Shown: positions 27,910 through 36,170 of the stretch, piece by piece | How the letters are laid out: each line of letters begins with the position of its first letter | Position numbering within the stretch: position 1 is the first letter of the stretch | Assembly (NCBI RefSeq): GCF_036057275.1 | Contig: NZ_CP107946.1 | Location: 92,460 to 156,459, forward strand | DNA from: Streptomyces sp. NBC_00390 | GTDB lineage: Bacteria; Actinomycetota; Actinomycetes; Streptomycetales; Streptomycetaceae | Direction of reading: 5' to 3' | Length of the DNA stretch: 64,000 bases | Made by a program: the position numbers and the translations under genes | Notes under the pieces: model-generated | Seen by the model: the letters and a program-made list of their open reading frames with translations, nothing else | What the model was told of the DNA's origin: nothing | Database searches by the model: none

Positions 27910-28941
27910 ATGAGCAAAGGTAGCCAGAATCCGGCGATCCGTCTGGGGGTCCTCGGCTGCGCCGACATCGCCGGACGCCGCGCCCTTCCCGCTGTCTCCA
28001 GGCTGCCCCAGTTCACGCTCCAGGCTGTAGCCAGCCGAGAGCCCGCCAAAGCCGAGGCGCTGGTGGAACGCTTTGGCGGCTGCCCCGTCACCGGTTACGA
28101 CGCTCTGTTGGAACGCGACGACCTCGATGCGGTGTACATCCCGCTGCCCGCTGCGCTGCATGCGCCATGGGTGCGTGCCTCCCTCGACGCCGGGCTGCAC
28201 GTCCTGGTCGAGAAGCCCGCCGCGCTCTCCGCCGCAGAGGCGGGTTCCCTGGCCGCGCTCGCTCGCCGTCAGGGGCGGGTACTGATGGAGAACTTCGGCT
28301 TCGTGCGGCATACACAGCAGGCGGCGGTGCGCAAGCTGCTCGACGAAGGCGCCATTGGTGAACTGCGCGGCATGTCGGCCGAGTTTGCGTTTCCTCCTCC
28401 TCCGGCGGACGACATCCGCTACCGCCCGGAACTGGGTGGAGGAGCGCTGTTCGACGCAGGTGTCTATCCCCTCCGTGCAGCGCGGATGCTGTTGGGGAAC
28501 ACGCTGGAGGTGGTCGGAGCGGTCCTTCGCGTCGACACGAGCCACGGGGTCGATGTCGCCGGCAGCGCCCTGCTGACGTCCCCGGCGGGGATCACCGCCC
28601 AGCTCGGCTTCGGGTTTGTCCACTCCTACCGCTGTGGCTACACGCTGTGGGGCTCGGAGGGAAGGATCAGTCTGGACCGCGCCTACAGCGCACCTGACGA
28701 TCTGGCTCCCGTGCTTCGCCTGGACCGTGGCGGGCGTACCACCCGGGACCGCCTTCCCCCAGACCGGCAGTTCGACCGTATGTTCCGTGCCTTTGCCGAG
28801 GCGATTCGCGCAGGTGACACCGATTCAGGAGCGCACGACCTCCTACAGCAGGCTCAGCTCGTGGAGCGGGTGGCCGCGTCGGCGCGGCGCACCCCGCTGT
28901 GGGTCCTTCCCCGACACGGCTACGAGAAAGCCCGAACATGA
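27910..28941 (+). CDS. NDP-hexose 3-ketoreductase (Gfo/Idh/MocA family)
   Basis: 343-aa oxidoreductase with an N-terminal Rossmann fold (GVLGCADIAGRRALPA), the catalytic motif EKP (residues about 101-103) and the MENFGF strand. In dideoxysugar pathways (UrdT/LanT/SpnN type) it reduces the 3-keto group produced by the 2,3-dehydratase. It starts 7 bases after that gene and its stop overlaps the C-methyltransferase ATG (ATGA). The cluster therefore has two reductases that could follow the dehydratase, which suggests two kinds of deoxysugar. Confidence 0.92.
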   Translation: MSKGSQNPAIRLGVLGCADIAGRRALPAVSRLPQFTLQAVASREPAKAEALVERFGGCPVTGYDALLERDDLDAVYIPLPAALHAPWVRASLDAGLHVLVEKPAALSAAEAGSLAALARRQGRVLMENFGFVRHTQQAAVRKLLDEGAIGELRGMSAEFAFPPPPADDIRYRPELGGGALFDAGVYPLRAARMLLGNTLEVVGAVLRVDTSHGVDVAGSALLTSPAGITAQLGFGFVHSYRCGYTLWGSEGRISLDRAYSAPDDLAPVLRLDRGGRTTRDRLPPDRQFDRMFRAFAEAIRAGDTDSGAHDLLQQAQLVERVAASARRTPLWVLPRHGYEKART

Positions 28942-30200
28942 ACTGGACGAACAACGCACGACAGGTCACCACATGCCGCGTGTGCGGAGAGCAGGACTGG
29001 CAGCCAGTCGTCTCCTTCGGCGACCTGCCCTTGGCGGGCAGTTTCCTCGAACCGGCGCAGTCGTACGAGAACGAACCCCGCTACCCGCTCGGGGTGGTGT
29101 GCTGCCGGTCGTGCCGACTCATGAGCCTCACGCATGTGGTCGACCCCGCCATCCTGTACCGGACGTACCCCTACTCCAAGTCCGACTCCGAGATGATGAA
29201 GAAGCACATGCAACACGTGGTCGAGGTCTGCCAGGAGCGCTTCGCCGTGCAGCCGGGGAGCTTCGTGCTGGAGATCGGCAGTAACACCGGATCGCAGTTG
29301 AAGGCCTTCCAAAAGGCCAGCATGCGTACCCTCGGTATCGATCCCGCTGTCAACATCGTCGAGGTAGCCCGCCAGCGCGGCGTCGAGACTTTGCCGGACT
29401 TCTTCTCCGTGGAAACGGCCGCCACCGTCGCGGCCGAATACGGGACGCCTCGATTGATACTGGGCCGGCACGTCTTCGCGCACATCGACGATGTGACGTC
29501 CGTCCTCGAAGGCGTGCGACGCCTCCTCGGTCCGGAGAGCGTATTTGCCATCGAGGTGCCGTACGTCGTGGACATGCTGGAGCACAACGAGTTCGACACC
29601 ATTTACCACGAACACCTCTCCTACTTCGGGGTGGGGACGCTCGTGACCCTCTTCGAGCGGCATGGCCTGCGGGTGATCGACGCCGAGCGGCTGCCCGTGC
29701 ACGGCGGTTCCATCCTGTTGTTCGCAGGGCTCCGTGACGGAGCATGGCCGACCAGCCCCGTGGTGGACGAGCTGATCGAGCAGGAGCGCAAGTTCGGCCT
29801 GGACGACGACGCCACGTATGAGCGGTTCGCCGAGAGCATCGAGCGGATCCGCGGGGAATTGGTCGCCCTCGTCCGCGGGCTGCGCGGCGAAGGAAAGCGG
29901 ATCGTCGGGTATGGCGCGCCCGCCAAGGGCAACACGCTGTTGAACGCATGCGGGCTCGGCATCGATGAGATCGAGTTCTGCTCTGACACGACCGAGTTCA
30001 AGCAAGGCAAGGTCCTTCCCGGTACACACATCCCGGTGTGCAGCCCTCAGTACGCGGCGACGCGCGAGTTCGACTACTACCTCCTGCTCGCCTGGAACTA
30101 CGGCGAGGAGATCCTGGGCAAGGAGAAGGCGTTCCTGGGCAAGGGCGGGCGCTTCATCCTTCCGCACCCCACGCCGTCGATCGTTCCGTGCGAGCCGTGA
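28938..30200 (+). CDS. NDP-hexose C-methyltransferase (TylC3/MtmC family)
   Basis: 420-aa three-domain sugar C-methyltransferase. The N-terminal zinc-binding domain has CRVC...CCRSC, the SAM domain has VLEIGSNTGSQL, and the C-terminal domain has YGAPAKGNTLLN as in TylC3, EryBIII and MtmC. It adds a methyl branch at C3 of a 4-keto-2,6-dideoxysugar (mycarose/axenose-type). ATG 28938 overlaps the previous stop; its own stop overlaps the GTG of the SDR remnant downstream. Confidence 0.93.
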   Translation: MNWTNNARQVTTCRVCGEQDWQPVVSFGDLPLAGSFLEPAQSYENEPRYPLGVVCCRSCRLMSLTHVVDPAILYRTYPYSKSDSEMMKKHMQHVVEVCQERFAVQPGSFVLEIGSNTGSQLKAFQKASMRTLGIDPAVNIVEVARQRGVETLPDFFSVETAATVAAEYGTPRLILGRHVFAHIDDVTSVLEGVRRLLGPESVFAIEVPYVVDMLEHNEFDTIYHEHLSYFGVGTLVTLFERHGLRVIDAERLPVHGGSILLFAGLRDGAWPTSPVVDELIEQERKFGLDDDATYERFAESIERIRGELVALVRGLRGEGKRIVGYGAPAKGNTLLNACGLGIDEIEFCSDTTEFKQGKVLPGTHIPVCSPQYAATREFDYYLLLAWNYGEEILGKEKAFLGKGGRFILPHPTPSIVPCEP

Positions 30201-30712
30201 AGCCCGCCGCCGCAGGGCCTGCCCGTCACAGAAGCGTAGTGATCACCGGGGGCAGCTCCGGCATCGGCCGGGCCATCGCGCGGCTTTTCGCCGATGAAGG
30301 AGCCGACGTGCTCGTCGTCGGCAGGAACGCCGACCGGTTGTCGGAAGCCACGGCGGGCCGGCCGGGCATCCGGACACCTGCCGCCGATGTGTCGGAGCCC
30401 CATGCTCCGCAGGAGATCGTCGTCCGGGCGGTCCGGGAGTTCGGGCGCATCGACGCCCTGGTCAACAACTCGGGCATCACCCGGCCCGCCCTCCTCGGCG
30501 AGACCGACCCGGCGCAGGCCTCCCAGCCAGTGGCGACGGAGCTGGTGGGCCCTATCCTCCTGAACAGGAGGCGCTGCCACACATGGCACCCGGCGCCGTC
30601 GTCGTCAACATCACTTCCAACCACCGGGGCGGGGCTGGCCTGCCAACTCGGTCTACGGCGGCACCAAGGTGGCGCTCGACTTCCTCACCTGCACCTGGGC
30701 GCGGGAACTCGC
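30197..30712 (+). pseudogene. N-terminal part of FabG/LanV-like SDR (gene Y, part 1)
   Basis: GTG 30197 overlaps the C-methyltransferase stop (GTGA) and starts a normal SDR: TGGSSGIGRAIA, then DALVNNSG. A one-base deletion near 30570 and another near 30637 shift frame; the continuation reads MAPGAVVVNITSN and then SVYGGTKVALDFL (YxxxK) and TWARELAP, after which homology ends at about 30712. The SDR C-terminus (AYLTGSVL, VDG) is on the minus strand at 10492-10590. It was a ketoreductase co-translated with the sugar genes before disruption. Confidence 0.75.
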
Positions 30713-30713
30713 A

Positions 30714-31341
30714 CCCCGGCCGGCTCGACGGCCTCGACATCCTGGTCAACAACGCCGGGGTGGGCATGATCTCCCGTAAGGTCACCGCCGACGGCTTCGA
30801 GATGCAGTTCGGTACCAACCACCTCGGGCACTTCGCGCTCACCGGCCTGCCGCTGCTGCAGGCCCGCCCGGGCACCCGCGTGGTCAGGGTCACCAGCGAC
30901 AACCACGCCGAGGCAGAGCTGGATTTCGCCGACCTGAACGCGGAGCGGTCCTACGGCCGCAACGTGCAGTACGCGCGCTCCAAGCTGGCCAACCTCCTGT
31001 TCACCCTGGAACTGCAGCGCCGGGCCCAGGCCGTGGGCATGCCCCTGCTCAGCCTCGCGACCAACATCGGAGTCCTGCCGCGCCCCGTCACCCTGCTGAT
31101 GCGGCTCTTCCTGAAGTCGCCGGACGAGGGGGCCCTGCCCTCGCTGTACGGGGCGACCTCCGCCGAGGCGCGGGGCGGGGAGTACTACGGACCCGGTCCC
31201 AAGCGGTGCACACCGAGCGACAACGCGCTCGACGAGGCGACCGCGGCACGGCTGTGGGAGGCGTCGGAGGAACTGACCGGGTGCGGTTCACGGCCCTGTA
31301 CTCCCACTGTCGCCCTGAGCCCGCCCGTATCCCATGCCTGA
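30714..31341 (+). pseudogene. C-terminal part of retinol dehydrogenase-like SDR (gene X, part 2)
   Basis: This begins abruptly with LDGLDILVNNAGVG and continues through GTNHLGHFALT, VVRVTSDNH, YARSK (YxxxK active site), LLFTLELQRR and LWEASEELTG, the usual ending of this SDR group. It has no Rossmann N-terminus; that half, ending LADSLTEA, is on the minus strand at 10591-10886. The segment after the active site seems shortened (the usual HPG strand is missing). It is a remnant and not translated from its own start. Confidence 0.75.
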
Positions 31342-31360
31342 AAGAGGAGTTGGCGGCCAC

Positions 31361-32356
31361 ATGCCAGCGCAAGCCTGGGCCAGCCGGACGGTCGTCGTGA
31401 CGGGCGGATCCGGTTTCATCGGATCGCACTTCGTCGAGGAGCTGCTGGCACGTCAGGCCCACGTGATCTGCCTATACCGGACGGACGACAGGCACATGTC
31501 TTCCTACCTGCCCGCCACCGACCGACTGTGCAGCATTCGTGTCGACCTGTGCGACGAACCCGCCCTGCGGCGGGTGTTCGAGTGGGCGCCGCGCGGAGTG
31601 GACGCGGTGGTCCACTGCGCCGCGATGTGGGGAAGCGCGGGATACCGGTACGACCATCCCGCGACCGTCTTCGAGGCCAACTTCCGGCCCGTCGCGAACG
31701 TGCTCAAGTGCGCGCAGGAACACGGCACCGCGGACGTCGTCCTGCTCGGGTCGGGCGAGGTGTACCGGTCGCCGACGACCCGTCCGCTGCGGGAGGAGGA
31801 CGACTTCCGCGCGGCCGTGCAGTACACGACCGACGGGTACTACCTGGCGAAGCTCCACGAAGAAATGCTGGCGGACACCTACCGGCACGAGCACGGGATG
31901 AACGTCTTCCGGCCCCGGCTCACCGGCATCTACGGGCCCCGCGACAACTTCGCGTCGGGCGCGGACCGGGTGATCCCCACCATGCTTGCCAGGGCTGCGG
32001 CCGATCAGGAGATCGTGATCTGGGGAGACGGCAGCCAGACCCGCACCTACATGTACGTGACCGATCTCGTGCACGCGGTTCTGCAAATGGCCGAGCAGAA
32101 CAAACACCACACAGTCAACGTGGGAACGCCGGAAACCGTTTCCATGCGGAAGCTGGCACATCTCATATGTGCCGCACTGGGAAAGCCGGACAGGATCACG
32201 TTCGACACCGGAAAGCCCACGGGCCGGTCGAGCCGGACCTTCGATCTCACCCGCCTCGACGGAATCATCGATTTCCAACCGTGCGGTCTCCGGGAGGGAT
32301 TGGCGCAGACGGCGGACTGGTACCTGAGAAAAGTTTCCTCGCATCCATCGAATTGA
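31361..32356 (+). CDS. NAD-dependent epimerase/dehydratase-family sugar 4-ketoreductase
   Basis: 331-aa extended SDR. NAD motif TGGSGFIG is at residues 13-20 and the active-site YxxxK appears as YYLAK (after the TDGYY turn). Overall it resembles GDP-fucose synthase-like 4-ketoreductases used as the last step of deoxysugar formation. ATG 31361 is preceded by GAGGAG; the upstream in-frame ATG 31334 lacks one. It directly follows the SDR remnant and precedes the O-methyltransferase. Substrate stereochemistry cannot be read. Confidence 0.82.
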   Translation: MPAQAWASRTVVVTGGSGFIGSHFVEELLARQAHVICLYRTDDRHMSSYLPATDRLCSIRVDLCDEPALRRVFEWAPRGVDAVVHCAAMWGSAGYRYDHPATVFEANFRPVANVLKCAQEHGTADVVLLGSGEVYRSPTTRPLREEDDFRAAVQYTTDGYYLAKLHEEMLADTYRHEHGMNVFRPRLTGIYGPRDNFASGADRVIPTMLARAAADQEIVIWGDGSQTRTYMYVTDLVHAVLQMAEQNKHHTVNVGTPETVSMRKLAHLICAALGKPDRITFDTGKPTGRSSRTFDLTRLDGIIDFQPCGLREGLAQTADWYLRKVSSHPSN

Positions 32357-32462
32357 CTCGATTTCGTCCCGGTCGACAGTGGTGTTTAGGGGCGGGTGCC
32401 CCGATCTGTCGTCCGCACCGTTCACCAGTAGCCACCGAGAACCCTGAAGGGGGAACGCATCC

Positions 32463-33236
32463 ATGACTGAGAAGAAGTTCACCGATCCGCGGATCGTGCC
32501 GCACGAGTCTGACCAGGAGCGTGACGTCCGCGAGCGGCTGACCAAGCTCTTCGTCGACAGCCCCATCCCGCCCAAGTACCTGATCGACAACCTGCCGGTC
32601 TACCTGCGGCGTCACCAGCTCGCCGACCTGCTGGCCATGGACGCCCTGTACCGCATGTTGCCCGAGGTCCCGGGCACCATCATGGAGTTCGGCGTGCTGC
32701 ACGGCCGGCACCTCATGACGCTCACGGCACTGCGCAGCATTTACGAGCCGTACAACTCGCTGCGCCGCATCGTCGGCTTCGACACCTTCACCGGCTTCCC
32801 CGACATCGAGGACGTGGACCGGGTCAGCACCAGCGCAGCGCCCGGGCGCTTCGCGGTCCCCGACGGCGAGGTGGACCATCTGAGGGAGGTGCTCGCCGCC
32901 CACGAGGCCAGTGAGCCGTTCGGCCACACCCAGCGCTCCTTCCTCATCCAAGGGGACGTCCGGGAGACGGTCCCGAAGTACCTCGAGGAGAACCCGGAGA
33001 CGGTCATCGCGATGGCCTTCTTCGACCTCGACCTCTACCAGCCCACCAAGGAACTCCTCGAGGTCATCAAGCCGTACCTGACCAAGGGCAGCATCCTCGC
33101 CTTCGACGAGCTTGCCCACCCCAAGTGGCCCGGGGAGACGGTGGCCCTGCGCGAGGTGCTCGGCCTCGACCACGCTCCGCTGCGCCAGTTGCCTGGCCGT
33201 GAGCCCCCGGTGATCTACATGAAGTGGGGCGAGTGA
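32463..33236 (+). CDS. TylF/MycF-family O-methyltransferase
   Basis: 257-aa metal-dependent methyltransferase of the macrocin O-methyltransferase family. Visible are the SAM motif EFGVLHGRH, GFDTFTGFPD, and the metal-binding acidic motif FFDLDLYQPT with DELAHPKWPGE. Family members methylate sugar hydroxyls on finished glycosides. A GGGGGA ribosome site precedes ATG 32463. It is the last clearly intact sugar-tailoring gene before the cluster edge. Confidence 0.9.
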   Translation: MTEKKFTDPRIVPHESDQERDVRERLTKLFVDSPIPPKYLIDNLPVYLRRHQLADLLAMDALYRMLPEVPGTIMEFGVLHGRHLMTLTALRSIYEPYNSLRRIVGFDTFTGFPDIEDVDRVSTSAAPGRFAVPDGEVDHLREVLAAHEASEPFGHTQRSFLIQGDVRETVPKYLEENPETVIAMAFFDLDLYQPTKELLEVIKPYLTKGSILAFDELAHPKWPGETVALREVLGLDHAPLRQLPGREPPVIYMKWGE

Positions 33237-33710
33237 GGCAGGGCCCACTCTGGCGAGGCATTGAGGCCTAACTTCACGGTGACGCGCGACCGCCACACGG
33301 AATCGGGATGCCACGCGGCACCCCGGTAGCGACCTCGACCCTGCCGACGAGCCGATTGCGGTGCAGTTCACTGTCAGGCACAACTTATGGCCATCCCCAA
33401 AGAACAGGTCGGATTTGCCACCGAATTCAGGACCGAAACGAACATGAAAGGCGAAGACCACTCCGTAGCGGCTCGCCGGTGCGAGCGGAATGGTCTTGGT
33501 GGAGGCCGTCACCGGTGTCTTCCTTTCCCAACTGCGGGAGCATCTTCGATTTCTGTCAACTCCCGCTTGCTGACCAGCGCAGCGATGAGAGCCAGCGTCA
33601 TAGGTGAAAATGACGCGGCTGTCGGGAGCGGGAGCCTGGACCCCGGCGCGGCTCCTTCGACCTGTCTGCCTTAGACCACGACGACCGTTAGTCACCAGTG
33701 GAGTAAACGC
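33237..33710. other. Intergenic region, nothing recognised
   Basis: 474 bp between the O-methyltransferase and the last mono-oxygenase. Short open frames on both strands match no family I know. It is less GC-biased than its neighbours and probably holds degraded sequence and the promoter of the next gene. Confidence 0.4.
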
Positions 33711-34859
33711 ATGTCACAGAAGGACATCTCCAGGAAGGACCCCGACGTCCTGATCGTAGGAGGCGGCACCGCTGGCCTCTTCGTAGCCCTGTTCCTGGCC
33801 CAGGCAGGGATACGGACCCTGCTCGTCGAGCGGCATCGGGCACCACTGGCACATCCGCGGGCCATGGAGATCGGGCCCCGTACCGTGGAACTGCTGCGCA
33901 CTGCCGGGCTGGCAGATGCCGTGGACGCCGAGTGCATCGACATGACCGGCGGCAAGCTGCAGACGCTATCTGCGTCGGTCCTCTCGGAAGCCGATCTGGC
34001 CGGCTTCTCCCGGCGGGTGCCTCCTCGCGCTGACGCCTTCCGCGATCTGACCTCGCAGACTTTGCGCGGAATCTGCCCTCAGGATCGGCTGGACAGGGTA
34101 GTCGCCGAGGCGGCACAGGCCGCCGGCGCGCAGCTCGCATTCGCCACCGAACTGATGTCCTTCGCGCAGGACGATGAAGGAGTGATCGCCCGGCTGGGGG
34201 GTGTGGACGGCACCTACGGCTACGAGGTCCGGGTCCGCTACCTGGTGGCCGCTGACGGCGCCCGCAGCAGTACCCGCGAGGCCCTGGGCATCGGAAACAG
34301 CGGTCCCGGCGCGCTGGGCGACCCGTTGATCAGCGTACTCTTCCAGGCGGACTTCACAGATCCGACCCGCGCCCTGCCGTTCATCGTGCGCGACAGCACC
34401 ACCCCGAACGCTTCCAGCGGGCTGCAGCCGGTCGACGGAGAGGGAAAGTGGATCTACCGCTTCCACTATGCGCCCTCCGCCGGTCAGACGGCCGAGCACT
34501 TCACACCAGAGCGGTGTGCCGACCAGATCCGGGCGGCCGTGGCGCCCGGATCTAAGCTGCCCCTGCGGATCGTGAGCGTCTTGCCCTGGCAAGTGCAGGG
34601 CCTGGTCGCCGACCGCTTTCGCTCCGGTCGGGTCTTCCTCGCCGGGGATGCCGCCCACGTCTTCCCGCCGGTCGGCACGTTCGGCATAGACACGGGAGTC
34701 TCCGACGCATACAACCTCGCCTGGAAACTCGCACACGTCCTGCAGGGTAAGGCTGGCGAGGGGCTGCTGGACAGCTACGACGACGAGCGGCGGCCCACGG
34801 CCGAGCTGCTCCTGAAACAGTTGGTTCTGCGCTTGGAGGACCCCGCTCTCCCGCGGTAA
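33711..34859 (+). CDS. FAD-dependent hydroxylase, C-terminally truncated
   Basis: 382-aa flavin hydroxylase of the PheA/TfdB class: VGGGTAGLFVALFL (FAD), DGARSSTRE (DG motif) and FLAGDAAHVFPPVG (GD motif). Intact relatives are about 500-550 aa; this one stops at ERRPTAELLLKQLVLRLEDP, just where the thioredoxin-like C-terminal domain should begin. The FAD and substrate domains are complete, so activity is possible but uncertain. The truncation coincides with the switch to CRISPR/plasmid DNA and marks the cluster's right boundary. Confidence 0.8.
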   Translation: MSQKDISRKDPDVLIVGGGTAGLFVALFLAQAGIRTLLVERHRAPLAHPRAMEIGPRTVELLRTAGLADAVDAECIDMTGGKLQTLSASVLSEADLAGFSRRVPPRADAFRDLTSQTLRGICPQDRLDRVVAEAAQAAGAQLAFATELMSFAQDDEGVIARLGGVDGTYGYEVRVRYLVAADGARSSTREALGIGNSGPGALGDPLISVLFQADFTDPTRALPFIVRDSTTPNASSGLQPVDGEGKWIYRFHYAPSAGQTAEHFTPERCADQIRAAVAPGSKLPLRIVSVLPWQVQGLVADRFRSGRVFLAGDAAHVFPPVGTFGIDTGVSDAYNLAWKLAHVLQGKAGEGLLDSYDDERRPTAELLLKQLVLRLEDPALPR

Positions 34860-35063
34860 CTGTAGTTCTTGATCACCAAGTCGTTTGTGCTGGTCGGGTG
34901 GGATGTCGGAGTGCCTGCGGGTAGGGGAACGGCCGCCATCGCTGCTGCCACTGGCAACGCAGCGAACCACTCAGCGCCGTGACGACCAGGGTGTCGGCCC
35001 CGGCGACCACGCCGAAGGAGAGTTTCACCAGGTCGAAAAGCGTTTTGGAGCCGAGCTGTCTCT
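34860..35063. other. Boundary segment between cluster and CRISPR
   Basis: About 200 bp with a minus-strand open frame (GSKTLFDLVKLSFG, TLVVTALSG) that I cannot assign. It may be the edge of a broken gene or an old CRISPR leader. It is the junction between cluster DNA and plasmid DNA. Confidence 0.3.
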
Positions 35064-35458
35064 CGGCCTCCGCGGGTGCGGGGGGGGGGCAGACCAGGGT
35101 GCCGGGCTTGAGCCTCGGGTCGCCGGGACCATCCCCGCGCGCGCGGGGATGGTCCCAAGTCCACAACGGACGTGCACCAGATGGGCATCTGCTCCCCTCA
35201 GCTGCGGGGATGGTCCCGGCTCATGGGACAGCGGTACTGAGACAGGCGGCTGCTCCCTGCACCCGCGGGATGGTCCCTTTCACGAGGGGGAACGGGTCTT
35301 CCTTGGGTGCTGCTCCCCCACCCGCGGGGATGGTCCCTCATGCGTGGACACGGTGATGGACAGCTCCCGCTGTTCCCCGCACCCGCGGGGATGCTCCCGA
35401 CTGGATGCGGCCGGACCCGAAGGGCGTGCTCTGCTCCCCCACCCGCGGGGATGGTCCC
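35064..35458. CRISPR. Orphan type I-E-like CRISPR array with internal inversion
   Basis: Five 28-29-bp repeats in plus orientation (35189-35217, 35250-35277, 35310-35337, 35370-35398, 35431-35458), each ending CGGGGATG(G/C)TCCC or a one-base variant, separated by spacers of exactly 32 bp. The repeat at 35125-35156 is a hybrid palindrome, and to its left lie a 32-bp spacer (35093-35124) and a degenerate repeat (35064-35092) in the opposite orientation. A decayed repeat begins near 35481. No cas gene is in the window. Repeat length, stem and spacer size fit the type I-E arrays of Streptomyces. Confidence 0.92.
35125..35156. repeat. Hybrid palindromic CRISPR repeat (inversion joint)
   Basis: A 32-bp perfect palindrome made of the 3' half of the repeat and its reverse complement, joined at the CGCG of the stem. 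Spacers of 32 bp lie on both sides, so the array switches orientation here. Confidence 0.9.
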
Positions 35459-35644
35459 GTCGCCGGAGCTCGGAACGCGGCTGCTCACAGCAGCTGCGGA
35501 AGCCCGGCAACAGCGACGTACTGCTGATCGGCGGTACGCCAGTGAATGTCGCAGCGTCTGCTTCGTGCGCACGCGCTCAGATGCACGAAGGTGCGGGTCA
35601 CCGGAAGCTGTGCGATCGCGATCGGGGCCGAGTTCTCTGATAGA

Positions 35645-36025
35645 TCAGGAGGACACTATCTCGTTCGTGCGCTTCCCTTGGGAACGAGGAGTCTTCTCGC
35701 CCACGCGGCGCGGCCTGATGGTCCGGGGGTCGACCGCTTCGCCGGGTGCGCCTTCCTTGTAGAGGCCGTCGGGCTCGTTGGGCCGGTCATGGGGTAGAAG
35801 GAAAAAGGTGCGACGCTGGAATAGGCCGCTGTCTGGGTTGGCCTCGGCGTCCTTGTCGAGCTCCGCGTAACCGACCATGCGTCCGTCACGGGCGTAGCGG
35901 GGCTTCCCGCTACGGCGGGCGCTTTTGTCAAGCGCCTGACGGACGTAGTCGAGGGTATCGAGGTCTTCCAGCCACACCACGTTTGCCTCGTGTGTGAGCT
36001 GGCTTTCGTGCAGCAGCGAGCTCAT
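35645..36025 (-). CDS. Small plasmid protein of unknown function
   Basis: 126-aa protein, not recognised. The N-terminal half is acidic (VVWLEDLDTLDYVRQALDK) and the C-terminus is basic and Arg/Lys-rich. AAGGAG lies upstream of ATG 36025; the open frame extends further but without a better start. It is the third gene of the minus-strand replication operon (primase-polymerase, helicase, this), 145 bases after the helicase, which suggests an accessory replication or copy-control role. It could also be independent. Confidence 0.6.
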   Translation of the reverse strand: MSSLLHESQLTHEANVVWLEDLDTLDYVRQALDKSARRSGKPRYARDGRMVGYAELDKDAEANPDSGLFQRRTFFLLPHDRPNEPDGLYKEGAPGEAVDPRTIRPRRVGEKTPRSQGKRTNEIVSS

Positions 36026-36170
36026 GAACGTAGCTCCTTGTTGGTGACGTGGCTGTGGGGATGGGTGGTTGTGGCGTGGGTGACGCTGCTCGGTCGAAGA
36101 CAGAGGATGCGGTGGTGTGGGTCGCTTCCATGGTAGGCCGACGCCTTGTTCCGCGGCAGGATGCCTTCTC

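Noticed and set aside
10492..31341. Trans-splicing or programmed frameshifting to rebuild the SDR proteins
   Set aside because: Halves lie 20 kb apart on opposite strands and contain extra frameshifts and deletions at the joints; decay after inversion explains them more simply.
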